Notes: a model not told the origin generated them from the sequence alone. Shown: positions 1 through 7,287, counted from the stretch's first letter. The stretch is DNA of 34,406 nt from Chloroflexi bacterium RBG_13_53_26 (GCA_001795035.1 MGMW01000112.1:1-34406); one strand, 5' to 3'. Made by a program: numbers and translations.

Positions 1-2
1 TA

Positions 3-926
3 TCTAAAGCGTACATATCCCAAGTCAAGAGTGCTAAGCGGCCACCATCGAAGAAGCTTCTGCAGTGTCTGGGCGAACTGGAACAAGGCACAGGCAGAAG
101 AAACGGCCATCTAAGCCCGTACGAGGTTATTGAGGCCTTTCTCAACTCAAGGCGGGAAGGTGCGTCACTCGGAACACTGGAGTTCTATGGCAAGTACCTG
201 TCCAAGTCAATCCCTGTTCTGGGAGTGACCCCAAGTGCCAGAGCTATCGGCAAGTACCTTGATTCATTGTCCTGCACTATGGGTGGCAAGCACGCCTATT
301 TCAGAGCTATATCCGTCTTCTACAATTGGCTGTACAGCCCAAGGTCAGGTTTTGCTTTCATAGGCAGAGAAAACCCCATCACTCTTGTTGACCCTCCGAG
401 AAGGCCCAAGCGCATAATGCCCAGCCTGACAAGGGAGCAAGTCGAACTACTAATTGAGAAAGCGCCCACAGCAAGGGACAAGGCGATGATTGCTCTCTTT
501 GCCGAGTCGGGACTCAGGTTGTCCGAACTGGCCAACATCAGGACTGGTGATATCGACTGGAGGTCGCACACCGTGAGAGTGATAGGCAAGGGCAACAAAG
601 AGGGCCATGCTCCCTTCGGCAACTTGACTGAGAATCTCTTGAAGGCTTGGCTAAGCGAATACCAGCCAAAGGAAGAAGAACCCATATGGAACATCGGCTA
701 TTGGGGCGTCAAGACTATGCTCAACAACCTGAGAGTGCAAACTGGCATTCCCTGCAATCCTCACACCTTCCGCCGTACCTTCGCCTGCCTGCTCAGAAAG
801 GCCGGCGTGGACACCATGACCATCAAGGATTTGGGCAGGTGGGAGTCACTGGAGATGGTGCAGCGGTACACCAGGTCAGTGACTTTCGAGGATAGCCTGA
901 AGTTCTACAAGGCACCGCTAGGGTGA
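3..926 (+). CDS. Tyrosine recombinase/integrase (5' end outside window)
   Basis: Site-specific DNA recombinase of the lambda-integrase/XerC-D family, which cuts and rejoins DNA through a catalytic tyrosine. The frame is open from the left edge, so the true start lies outside the window; the first internal ATG (225) would remove much of the N-terminal SAM-like core-binding domain. Visible catalytic motifs are the first arginine in ESGLRLSELANI, a lysine in VIGKGNKEG, the HTFRRTF box carrying His and the second Arg, GRW in place of the usual GH, and the nucleophile Tyr in VQRYTRS near the C-terminus. The length (at least 307 residues) is normal for the family. It sits 2.5 kb from a tRNA-Glu gene, which suggests a genomic-island integrase. 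The family call is firm. The target site is inferred. Confidence 0.9.
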   Translation, partial: SKAYISQVKSAKRPPSKKLLQCLGELEQGTGRRNGHLSPYEVIEAFLNSRREGASLGTLEFYGKYLSKSIPVLGVTPSARAIGKYLDSLSCTMGGKHAYFRAISVFYNWLYSPRSGFAFIGRENPITLVDPPRRPKRIMPSLTREQVELLIEKAPTARDKAMIALFAESGLRLSELANIRTGDIDWRSHTVRVIGKGNKEGHAPFGNLTENLLKAWLSEYQPKEEEPIWNIGYWGVKTMLNNLRVQTGIPCNPHTFRRTFACLLRKAGVDTMTIKDLGRWESLEMVQRYTRSVTFEDSLKFYKAPLG

Positions 927-997
927 GTCGGTATCTGTACACCCACAGCAGCACTCTCGATGACTGCATGAAGCACTACAGGGCTGTCCTGAACTGA
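926..997 (+). pseudogene. Displaced C-terminal tail of a tyrosine recombinase
   Basis: Immediately after the integrase stop, another frame encodes 23 codons (beginning SRYLYTHSSTLDDC) that align with the integrase's own C-terminus: RYLYTHSSTLDDCMKHYRA matches QRYTRSVTFEDSLKFYKA, including the nucleophile tyrosine region. It ends in TGA at 995. It has no start of its own. I read it as the remnant of a second recombinase copy, left by tandem duplication or by recombination between related integrases. A programmed +1 extension of the upstream gene is a less likely alternative. Confidence 0.55.
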
Positions 998-1051
998 GAG
1001 ATTGGCCCCAACCGACGAACTGGTGGGGGAGATGTATCTCCCATGGCCTAT

Positions 1052-1099
1052 CACCTGTCTAGTGGCCTCTGGTGAGGCCATATGCCTAGCGAACAGGTG
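1052..1099. repeat. Nested inverted repeat downstream of the integrase
   Basis: A perfect inner hairpin (TGGCCTC, loop TGGT, GAGGCCA; 1063-1080) is enclosed by an outer pair CACCTGT (1052-1058) and ACAGGTG (1093-1099). No T-run follows, so it does not look like an intrinsic terminator. Its place in the gene-free stretch 998-1256 beside the recombinase suggests a recombinase or accessory-protein site, or a structured RNA. I see nothing else in this stretch. Confidence 0.45.
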
Positions 1100-1256
1100 A
1101 GGGCAGGTTGATGTTGTGTGAGATGCTGGGAGGTGCTGGCTGGGTGAGAACTATGTCCAACGACGAGCTGGGGATTTGCCAAACGACAGGGGAAAGGACT
1201 GTAGACAACAGGGTTCTACTCAAGCACATGCTGGCAGAGCCATGACCAGTCTAGCC

Positions 1257-1706
1257 TTACTCTCTCGGAAGTAGGCCTCGCTCGCCTATTTCCCGCATAA
1301 ACGCATCAGGGTCTCTTCGTGCAGTCTTAGCGACGTTCTCCCAATCCGCTCTTGCCATCTGGGGAGCCTGCTGGCGCATTTTGGAGGCCTGGTTCCTCAC
1401 CCTAAATTCTGCTCGCTGCAATTCTTCCTTGGTATGTTCAAGCTCAGCTTTCGTTTCCTGCAGGGTTTTGCGGCACTCCTCCAATTCCTGTTGCAGTCCT
1501 TCTTTGGGAGCTTCCGGGGGCAACTCAGTGCTGCCCAATATCTCGTCAACCTTCGATTCGACTTGGACCAGCATCGCTCCCATTTCGTTCTTTTCGCCTT
1601 TGGTAATCGTCAATTCAGCAAGTGCCTTGTCCATATCATCCTGGAGCAGCTTGAGAAAGGCTATTGCCTTATCCATTCTCTCCAGCAGTGGTGCCTGTTG
1701 GGTCAT
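1257..1706 (-). CDS. Coiled-coil protein with ESKVDEILG motif, unknown function
   Basis: A 149-residue protein I cannot assign to a named family. It is highly charged and rich in Glu, Lys, Leu and Gln, with heptad-like spacing from about residue 10 to 115, which predicts a long alpha-helical coiled coil. There are no membrane segments and no cysteines. The ATG is preceded by GGGAGAG at good spacing. Its N-terminal part (MTQQAPLLERMDKAIAFLK through ESKVDEILG) resembles the 68-residue protein at 30281-30487, with the same MxQQ start and ESKVDE(I/V)LG block, so the two are probable paralogs. It lies in the accessory segment between the recombinase and tRNA-Glu. A structural or DNA-bridging role is only a guess. 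Confidence 0.6.
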   Translation of the reverse strand: MTQQAPLLERMDKAIAFLKLLQDDMDKALAELTITKGEKNEMGAMLVQVESKVDEILGSTELPPEAPKEGLQQELEECRKTLQETKAELEHTKEELQRAEFRVRNQASKMRQQAPQMARADWENVAKTARRDPDAFMREIGERGLLPRE

Positions 1707-2090
1707 TGTCGTCTCTCCCTTTCCAAAAGGCTGCTTCGCAGTATTGGCGAGTGAACAGCGGTGACTCTTGCCACCAGAATAAGCCTAACACGGCAGTGTC
1801 ACCACGTTCTCTCTACAGCAGCCCAGGCACCCACAGAGTGCTCTCAAAAGGGAGCTGGGCCTTCAGACGACTTCAAGCTACTAAACCTCTCAGCCGGCAG
1901 GACGCATGTCAGTCAATCCTGAACAAACACGACCAACACAGTCGCCTTCGCCCAGAACCGAAGTGGGATGCCGCACAGGAATGGATATGCGGACGGTATG
2001 ATGCCCCGGCGAAATCTTGAGCCAAAATCCAGCACATCGGGGGCGGAACAGGGTTCTACGAGGCGCCAATGGGCTCAGATAAACTCCACT
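1707..2090. other. Gene-free stretch
   Basis: About 380 bases between the coiled-coil gene and the 3' end of the interrupted gene. I find no convincing ORF, RNA gene, terminator or repeat here. It could be decayed coding sequence in a degenerating island. Confidence 0.3.
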
Positions 2091-3092
2091 TCAGTAGAGT
2101 TGTGCGAACACCCGCTTGAGCGGTATCTTCTCGCTCTCCAGTGCCTCTATTCCTCCTGCAAGTCCTGCGAACTTCGGCCTCACGAAGCCCATTACTTTGT
2201 CTGATTGTCCTGCTCTTCCAAGTGCCGCAAACATCGCCAGTCTGAAGTCCTTGAGTTGGTCCAGATTGGTGTCTGGTCCAAAGGTTTCATTGGCGTTTCT
2301 GATGGCCCTGACCAGCCTGTCCACGACCTTGTTGTGATACACCGCAAGTGAGTGGTACTTCGCCAGCAGAATAGGGTCGGCTTTCTTCCCAGGCTTCGTC
2401 TCTACAGCCTTCTCAATCGCCCTTCGGTGTTCGGCAATGTAGTCTGTGGTGATGTAATCGTAGGCTTTGAGAGAATCCTGCCTGAGGACATTTAGTGACC
2501 CAGACATGTATTCTACGAGCCAAGCGGTCTCCTTATTCAAAGTGTATGTTGCTTGAAGGTAGTTGAGATACGGCAGTCCATCATCGCCTCGGAGAACCAG
2601 CTGTCCTTCCACAAGCCCAGCGAATTCTGGCGCACTGCGCCGCAGACTCTGGAGGACGTCTGGCTTAACCAGCACTCTGGGCCAACCTGCTGAATCCTAC
2701 AAGTTTACCGCCGCTATCATTGCAGGCCCGAACATGACCTTGCCCTTTTCGTAATGGAGGCCGCCGGCCAGTGCTCCTCTCCACAGGAAGCCTTTCAGCA
2801 GGAGTTGTGTCTGCAGAAGCATGAGATTGCCCGTCATCGCTGCGAAGGACCACTTGCCGGTTCCAAGCACGCTGAGGGATATTGAATCAGAGAACATCTG
2901 GGTGGTCACTCTCGGTGTTGGAACCCCAGGCACCCGACCTCGCGTTCGTATAGCTCTGGTGTGTGCCTCCACTGACTCCAGGGCGTCCTTGATGGCAGAG
3001 AACACCATACTATTGTTCACGGAGTGCTCAACTCTATCTTTGAATCCCAGAAGGTCCAAATAAGCGACTAGACGCGTTCTGTAGCTTGCCAT
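2091..3092 (-). pseudogene. DLLGF/FSDS-type protein gene interrupted by an in-frame TAG
   Basis: Two apparent ORFs (ending at 2697 and 2091) lie in the same reading frame, separated by a single TAG at 2697-2699. Reading through gives one protein of about 333 codons with no frameshift. The N-terminal part carries VAYLDLLGF, then FSDSISLS, then WRGALAGGLHYEKGKVMFGPA. The spacing of the two aspartate motifs recalls the metal-binding core of class III nucleotidyl cyclase-like folds, but that fold link is inference. The stop falls in the segment AAVNL(stop)DSAGWPR, where I recall relatives having Leu-Glu, so GAG to TAG is the simplest explanation. The start is taken at 3092, six bases after GAGGTGG. 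The downstream part is mostly helical. It is probably a recent nonsense pseudogene; sequencing error or amber readthrough remain possible. Confidence 0.65.
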
Positions 3093-3309
3093 GGCCATCC
3101 ACCTCGTCGTGACTCTGATTGTGCTAGGTAAGTCCTCATGAGCCGTTTGAACAGTTCCCTACGGTCGGGAACACGCAGACGCAGCAAATCATGAACGATG
3201 GATTCAGCTCCCAATCGACTGTGATATTCTACCACACCGACCTCAGCCTGGACTACAAGAGGAAAAGGAAACCGAAGAGGAAGAAGGAGGGAAAGGTCAC
3301 ATGAGAGGT

Positions 3310-3366
3310 GTTAAGCAAAGTCCCAAAGCTCGTTACATACAAAGAGTTAAGCAAAATGTTAAGCAA
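3310..3366 (+). repeat. Three direct GTTAAGCAA repeats
   Basis: GTTAAGCAA occurs at 3310-3318, 3346-3354 and 3358-3366 (start spacings 36 and 12), ending 30 bases from the 3' end of tRNA-Glu. Short repeats next to a tRNA 3' end are typical of recombinase arm-type or excisionase sites, or of a regulator's operators. The rest of 3093-3395 holds no gene I can support. Confidence 0.45.
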
Positions 3367-3395
3367 CTGGAAATCAGTGACGCTCATAGCAGGAA

Positions 3396-3468
3396 TGCCC
3401 TCAAGGGAATTCGAATCCCTGTTTTCGGCTTGAAAGGCCAACGTCCTAGTCCACTAGACGATGAGGGC
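3396..3468 (-). tRNA. tRNA-Glu (anticodon TTC)
   Basis: On the minus strand the sequence folds as a complete cloverleaf: acceptor GCCCTCA/TGAGGGC (7 of 7 pairs), D arm, anticodon stem TTGGC/GCCGA with loop CTTTCAA (anticodon TTC, Glu), and T arm AGGGA/TCCCT with loop TTCGAAT. The discriminator base is A, and CCA is not encoded. It lies 52 bases downstream of argC on the same strand. tRNA 3' ends are common integration sites for tyrosine recombinases. Confidence 0.95.
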
Positions 3469-3520
3469 GCCAAAGTGAAGAGTATATAATGGCCTGGAAC
3501 AAATAACAAGCGTCGTGGCG

Positions 3521-4561
3521 CTACGGATAGACAGGCAATGCCTCTAACCCCGTGGTCTCAGGAAAGCCCAGCATCAGGTTCATATTCTGGATCGCCTGCC
3601 CGGCTCCCCCCTTGACCAGATTGTCAATGCAACTGACTACTATCAGCCTGTTGGTTCTCAGGTCAATGGTGGGATGAAGAAGGCACAGATTGCTCCCCCA
3701 GGCTTGCTTGGTCTGCGGTGGGATATCCACAACCTTCACAAAAGGCTCACCTTTGTAGAATTCCCGATAGTGCTGTCTCAATTCGGCTATCCCCTGCTGG
3801 CTGACCGCAATCTTCCCCTCCACCAATCGAGCATAGCACGAGCTGAGAATTCCCCGTGTCATCGGCACCAGATGAGGCAGAAAGGTCACCGATACTGGCT
3901 TGTCTGGATGGAATGCGCTCAGCTCCTGGACTATCTCGGGGATGTGGCGGTGGCCTTCCAGAGAATAGGCTGACACACTCTCGTTGATCTCCGCATAGTG
4001 CGTTCCCAGGCTGGGCGTTCTGCCTGCACCTGACACGCCCGATTTGCTGTCAACGATAACGTCAGGTTGGATAAGCCCCGCCTTGACCGCCGGAGCCAGG
4101 GCCAGGATTGCACCGGTCGGATAGCAGCCGGGATTGGCCACCAGAGATGCCGGTGCAACCTCAGAGCGGTGAAGCTCCGTGAGGCCATAGACAGCCTTCG
4201 GCAGCAGTTCCACTGCAGGATGGGTGAAATCATACCACCGCGGGTATTCCGCCGCGTCCTTCAGTCTGAAGTCGGCGCTGAGGTCTACCACCTTCACACC
4301 CTTCTTGACCAGAGGTGCGATGGCTTCCGCGCTCGCCTTATGGGGTAGCGATGAAAAGATTAGGTCTGCCTCCCTGGGCTCCGCCTCAATGACGAGGTCG
4401 ATGTCGGAGAGGTAAGGCATGACTTTGCCCAGCTTTTTGCCTGCTTCGCTTCGCCCGGTTACAGAGATAATCTGCACCCCGGGATGGCCATAGAGCAGGC
4501 GGGCTACCTCTGCGCCTATGTAACCGGTAATGTTGATGATGGCTATTCTAAACTGCTTCAT
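3521..4561 (-). CDS. argC: N-acetyl-gamma-glutamyl-phosphate reductase
   Basis: Catalyses NADPH-dependent reduction of N-acetyl-glutamyl-phosphate to the semialdehyde, the third step of arginine and ornithine synthesis in the cytoplasm. At 346 residues it is full length. The N-terminal dinucleotide fold begins IAIINITGYIGAEVARLL, with Asn at a position that is often Gly. The catalytic cysteine is Cys146 in NPGCYPTGAILALAP, and the substrate-binding segment SGVSGAGR follows. The C-terminal HPTIDLRTNRLIVVSCIDNLVKGGAGQA region is typical of the family. It is the last gene of a minus-strand run (phosphatase, endonuclease III, argC) and is followed by tRNA-Glu. No other arg genes are in the window, so the pathway is split in this genome or continues elsewhere. 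Confidence 0.95.
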   Translation of the reverse strand: MKQFRIAIINITGYIGAEVARLLYGHPGVQIISVTGRSEAGKKLGKVMPYLSDIDLVIEAEPREADLIFSSLPHKASAEAIAPLVKKGVKVVDLSADFRLKDAAEYPRWYDFTHPAVELLPKAVYGLTELHRSEVAPASLVANPGCYPTGAILALAPAVKAGLIQPDVIVDSKSGVSGAGRTPSLGTHYAEINESVSAYSLEGHRHIPEIVQELSAFHPDKPVSVTFLPHLVPMTRGILSSCYARLVEGKIAVSQQGIAELRQHYREFYKGEPFVKVVDIPPQTKQAWGSNLCLLHPTIDLRTNRLIVVSCIDNLVKGGAGQAIQNMNLMLGFPETTGLEALPVYP

Positions 4562-4660
4562 TCGTTATACCATCTGCATTCTTCTGACAGTTCTGCTGAA
4601 AAGGATTTTATCGCTTGAACATCGGCTAAGGCAACTCTGAGCACCAATGCCGTGAATTGG

Positions 4661-5314
4661 CTATCCGCGGGCTTCTGTAGCACTCGGACAGAGTTCTCGC
4701 AAAACACAAAGGTGACAGCGGGGTCGCTGTGCCTTGCATACCTTCCGCCCATGCTCCACCATATTGAGGTGGAACTCATAGACTTGGCCTGCTGGAATCA
4801 GATTCTCCAGAATCTCGTGGGCTTGCTCGGCGGAGACCTTGGAGTGAAGTAGGCCCAGTCTCCTGGCCACTCGAAAGACGTGGGTGTCGACAGGCAGAGC
4901 AGGTCTCCCCAGAGAAAAGAGCAGTACACACGCCGCAGTTTTCGGTCCCACACCAGGCAGCTTCATCAACCAGGCTTTGGCCTCGGCCAGGCTGAAACTG
5001 CCCAGGAAATCCAGGTCAAAGCCACCCCGCTCTTGGCGCACCTCTTGGAGCATGTTCTTTATTCGCCTTGCCTTTATTTCCGCCAGGCCACCCACCCTTA
5101 TGGACCTGGTTATTTCGCTGGGGCTGGCGTCAGCCACAGCTTCCCAGCCACCAAAGGCAGCCATGAGAGAATCAAAGGCTCGTTCTGAGTTCACATCCGA
5201 GGTATTCTGGGAGAGCACAGTTGACACCAGCGTGGACATCGGGGCTCCCTTCGGCTTCCAGCGGCGCGGCCCATACTCCTGCCTCAAGAGGCGGAGGATC
5301 TGATCAATCCTCAC
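4661..5314 (-). CDS. nth: Endonuclease III-like DNA glycosylase/AP lyase
   Basis: Base-excision-repair enzyme that removes oxidised pyrimidines and nicks abasic sites. I chose the GTG at 5314 because it overlaps the phosphatase stop as GTGA, a classic translational-coupling overlap, giving 217 residues. An upstream ATG at 5398 would extend deep into the phosphatase gene. The helix-hairpin-helix is LPGVGPKTA with catalytic Lys125, and the catalytic aspartate is Asp143 in LPVDTHVFR. A [4Fe-4S] cluster loop of Cys-x6-Cys-x2-Cys-x5-Cys (Cys193, 200, 203, 209) closes the protein. A 100-base gap separates it from argC. Substrate range cannot be read from the sequence. Confidence 0.92.
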   Translation of the reverse strand: MRIDQILRLLRQEYGPRRWKPKGAPMSTLVSTVLSQNTSDVNSERAFDSLMAAFGGWEAVADASPSEITRSIRVGGLAEIKARRIKNMLQEVRQERGGFDLDFLGSFSLAEAKAWLMKLPGVGPKTAACVLLFSLGRPALPVDTHVFRVARRLGLLHSKVSAEQAHEILENLIPAGQVYEFHLNMVEHGRKVCKAQRPRCHLCVLRELCPSATEARG

Positions 5315-5931
5315 CCGACATCCCGAAGGTGACAGGTATCGTTCAGCAACAGCATCACTGGAACATCGTTCTCTATCTCGACCAGGCTTATGGCACAAAG
5401 CCCCTGCTGTATCTGCCAGAAGTGGGAGTTATCCAGACCGAGAAGGCTGCATAGCAGCACCTTGCAGACTACCTTGTGCGAAACCAGGACAACGGTCTGC
5501 CCGGGATGACGCGGCACCAAGATTTCCACCGCGCTGGTTACCCTTTCCCTGACCTGCTCCAGGCCCTCACCGCCGGGGAAGGTGGTCAAATGCGGACGCT
5601 GCAGCCAGAGCCTGTACAGCTCAGGGTCATTTGCCTCTGCTTCCTTCAGGCTGAGCCCCTGCCAGCTCCCGTAGTCTATGTCTATGAGCCCTTCAAGCGC
5701 TTGAGCTTTCAATCTAAGTGACTCTGCCAGGATTTCTGCTGTGGTCACTGCTCTTTTCAGGGGGCTGGAGTAGACGGCAGTCACTCGCCATAGAGCCATC
5801 CTTGTCGCCGCTGCCCTGGCCTGCCGCAGGCCGATTCCATCCAGTTCCAGATCGGCCCGTCCCCGAAGTCTCTCCCCTTCGCCCTCATTCCACGCGGTTT
5901 GTCCATGCCTGATTATGATGAGACGGGTCAA
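5311..5931 (-). CDS. Histidine phosphatase (phosphoglycerate mutase-like; possibly CobC-type)
   Basis: Phosphatase of the branch-1 histidine phosphatase superfamily, acting through a phosphohistidine. RHG at residues 8-10 carries the nucleophile. YSSPLKRAVTTA, the acidic IDIDYGSWQGLS loop and the second histidine (about 152, VVLVSHK) complete the active site. The TTG at 5931 is chosen because AGGAGG lies 8 bases upstream; the GTG at 5938-5940 overlaps that ribosome site. It is about 206 residues. Its C-terminal stop overlaps the endonuclease III start. The general shape (RHG, then FPGGEGLEQV) fits alpha-ribazole phosphatase or a broad-specificity phosphatase. No cobalamin genes are nearby, so the substrate is unknown. 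Confidence 0.85.
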   Translation of the reverse strand: MTRLIIIRHGQTAWNEGEGERLRGRADLELDGIGLRQARAAATRMALWRVTAVYSSPLKRAVTTAEILAESLRLKAQALEGLIDIDYGSWQGLSLKEAEANDPELYRLWLQRPHLTTFPGGEGLEQVRERVTSAVEILVPRHPGQTVVLVSHKVVCKVLLCSLLGLDNSHFWQIQQGLCAISLVEIENDVPVMLLLNDTCHLRDVG

Positions 5932-6004
5932 GGATAGCACCTCCTTGCCTGACAGATTTCATTGTGACACGGATGAGCGCTCGCTTTTTCAGCCGGCAGC
6001 AGCA

Positions 6005-6013
6005 ATTGTACCA
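6005..6013 (-). promoter_or_regulatory. Possible extended -10 promoter for the phosphatase-nth-argC unit
   Basis: On the minus strand TGGTACAAT forms an extended -10 element about 75 bases upstream of the phosphatase start. No good -35 is visible, which extended -10 promoters can tolerate. It lies in the gene-free stretch 5932-6169, where I otherwise see only a hairpin. Confidence 0.35.
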
Positions 6014-6079
6014 GATTCAAGAACAACGCTGGGAGCCACCGGGCGCAACGGCAGTGAGAACCCATTCAGAAATCCTCGC

Positions 6080-6107
6080 AACAAGAAAGGCTGCATAGTT
6101 GCAGCCT
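6080..6107 (-). terminator. Probable intrinsic terminator after the desulforedoxin-like pair
   Basis: On the minus strand a 7-bp stem AGGCTGC/GCAGCCT with loop AACTAT (6088-6107) is followed by a T-rich tail TTCTTGTTG. It lies about 60 bases past the stop of the second miniprotein gene. Confidence 0.5.
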
Positions 6108-6169
6108 CTTGCGTTGGAAGCAGGCGTTTATGGCAAAGCTAACGCATAGTGTGCCGTGACCTTGTCCCC

Positions 6170-6313
6170 CTAGTCCGAAGAAGGCAGTGGCCTGGGTTGC
6201 TGCTCTGCCATTTCTTTGTCACAGCAGACAACCGCGCCCGCACCTTGCTTGGTGCAAAGGACTTCGGTATTACACACTTCGCAGCGATATCTCTTGCCTA
6301 GCGTATTGGCCAT
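6170..6313 (-). CDS. Desulforedoxin-like miniprotein (copy 2), 47 residues
   Basis: A short ORF of 47 codons starting MANTLGKRYRCEVCNTEV, with Cys-x2-Cys (Cys11, Cys14) and a Cys-Cys pair (Cys30-31). This matches the metal-site layout of desulforedoxin and of the N-terminal domain of desulfoferrodoxin: short beta strands, CxxC, then CC. Such proteins bind one iron (or zinc) through four cysteines and act as small electron carriers or domain partners in anaerobes, often in superoxide defence. GAGGAGG lies 12 bases upstream of the ATG. It is clearly paralogous to the adjacent 39-residue gene but carries an extra polar tail and lacks the Gly of CCG. The fold is supported by the motif. The redox partner is unknown. 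Confidence 0.75.
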   Translation of the reverse strand: MANTLGKRYRCEVCNTEVLCTKQGAGAVVCCDKEMAEQQPRPLPSSD

Positions 6314-6331
6314 GTCAGTTCGCAACCTCCT

Positions 6332-6451
6332 CTACTTCTTGATCTCCATCGGCTTTCCACAGCAGTGAAGAGTACCTTGGCCCCCCCGTGTGACGATGAA
6401 CTCCGAGCCACACTTGGCGCAGAAGTACCTTTTGCCTATCTGATTTGCCAT
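6332..6451 (-). CDS. Desulforedoxin-like miniprotein (copy 1), 39 residues
   Basis: A 39-codon ORF beginning MANQIGKRYFCAKCG, with Cys-x2-Cys-Gly (Cys11, Cys14) and Cys-Cys-Gly (Cys30-31) followed by KPME. Length, MAN start, cysteine spacing and the C-terminal CCGxxM all match classical desulforedoxin from sulfate reducers. AAAGGAG lies about 7 bases before the ATG. It precedes copy 2 by 18 bases on the same strand and follows the DUF6125-like gene by 36 bases, so all three may be cotranscribed. It probably carries one Fe(Cys)4 centre and acts in one-electron transfer. No desulfoferrodoxin catalytic domain, rubrerythrin or rubredoxin gene is seen in the window. Confidence 0.8.
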   Translation of the reverse strand: MANQIGKRYFCAKCGSEFIVTRGGQGTLHCCGKPMEIKK

Positions 6452-6487
6452 TCACCCAACTCCTTTTTCTAGAATTTCCTTCCTCTG

Positions 6488-7138
6488 TTACTCCTCAAGC
6501 TTGAATTCCCACTGGCAGGCGATCTCATCCGAACTCTTCCTCGGTGGCAGCTTGAGCGGCGTCACTTTTATCTTTCGATTGACCAGATATCTCTCGATAA
6601 TCTTCTTCTCGTTTATGTGACAAACGTGATGGATCCTCTCCGGTTCCTTGGCTTCGAAAAATTCCAGCGAGCGGCACCTGGGAATAGTCCAGATAACGTG
6701 GTTCGGATTTATGATCTTCGCCTCGGCAGGGAACAGCCCGCCGGTAGTATTATCCAAAGGCAACTGGAGGCATTTCAGAGAGTCGACCACAGTTTTGAGC
6801 TCGATGTTGGCCACCTTGGCAAACCTCGGATTCACTCGCTCTCCTATGGTCTCCCAGGCCTGCGTCTCACATTCGTTGGCTACATCAACGCCATACCTTT
6901 GCTTGACCGCGTTATACCAGGCTTCTGTCATGTGAAGCCAGCCGTACTGCCAGATGAGCATTAGCTTCAACAGGAATTCTTTGGAGAAGTCGTTGAAGGT
7001 CAGGTTAGGAATGAATGGGCCACTATAGTCGTCCATCTCTTTCTTCTTTTTCGGCACGGATGTCTTCTTCACTGGCATTTGTCTTGTTGCCTTAGCCTTC
7101 GGTCTCACCGTCTTCTTCTTTGGCGTTTCTTTAGCCAT
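6488..7138 (-). CDS. DUF6125/ATC-hydrolase-like protein, function unknown
   Basis: A 216-residue cytoplasmic protein. I chose the start at MAKETPKKK (7138) because a GGAAGG-type site precedes it; an in-frame start ten codons earlier is possible. Residues 1-38 form a very basic Lys-rich tail that may be disordered or bind nucleic acid. The remainder carries a helical, tryptophan-rich pattern (LIWQYGWLHMTEAWYNAVKQ, then AWETIGERVNPRF) and ends with a Cys-containing strand and CQWEFKLEE. This pattern reminds me of the DUF6125 / L-2-amino-thiazoline-4-carboxylate hydrolase-like group common in anaerobic Chloroflexota and Deltaproteobacteria. That assignment is from memory and moderate. It lies upstream of the desulforedoxin-like genes in the same direction. 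Confidence 0.6.
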   Translation of the reverse strand: MAKETPKKKTVRPKAKATRQMPVKKTSVPKKKKEMDDYSGPFIPNLTFNDFSKEFLLKLMLIWQYGWLHMTEAWYNAVKQRYGVDVANECETQAWETIGERVNPRFAKVANIELKTVVDSLKCLQLPLDNTTGGLFPAEAKIINPNHVIWTIPRCRSLEFFEAKEPERIHHVCHINEKKIIERYLVNRKIKVTPLKLPPRKSSDEIACQWEFKLEE

Positions 7139-7287
7139 CCTGTAAACCTTCCTTTCCGTTGGGATCACTTTGCGATTTCAGCGCCGCTTTACCGCGACAG
7201 CCGCATGCTTGCTCCCAAGTCTGAACCACAACTTTCAGGCGATCTTAATTATTCCAATTCCATTACTGCACTGTCAAGTTTGGCCAA

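Noticed and set aside
2697-2699. TAG as a pyrrolysine codon
   Set aside because: No pyl genes are seen, and the family alignment from memory suggests a simple Glu-to-stop change.
3190-3303. 37-codon plus-strand frame MNDGFSSQS with a Lys/Arg-rich end
   Set aside because: No ribosome site, low-complexity tail and no recognised family; too little support.
3301-3489. Plus-strand ORF MRGVKQSPK with a decent ribosome site
   Set aside because: It runs straight through tRNA-Glu on the other strand, so its C-terminal half is antisense tRNA.
4558-4779. 73-codon minus-strand frame ending at the argC start
   Set aside because: Mostly overlaps the 3' end of endonuclease III in another frame and shows no family features; the overlap with argC looks accidental.
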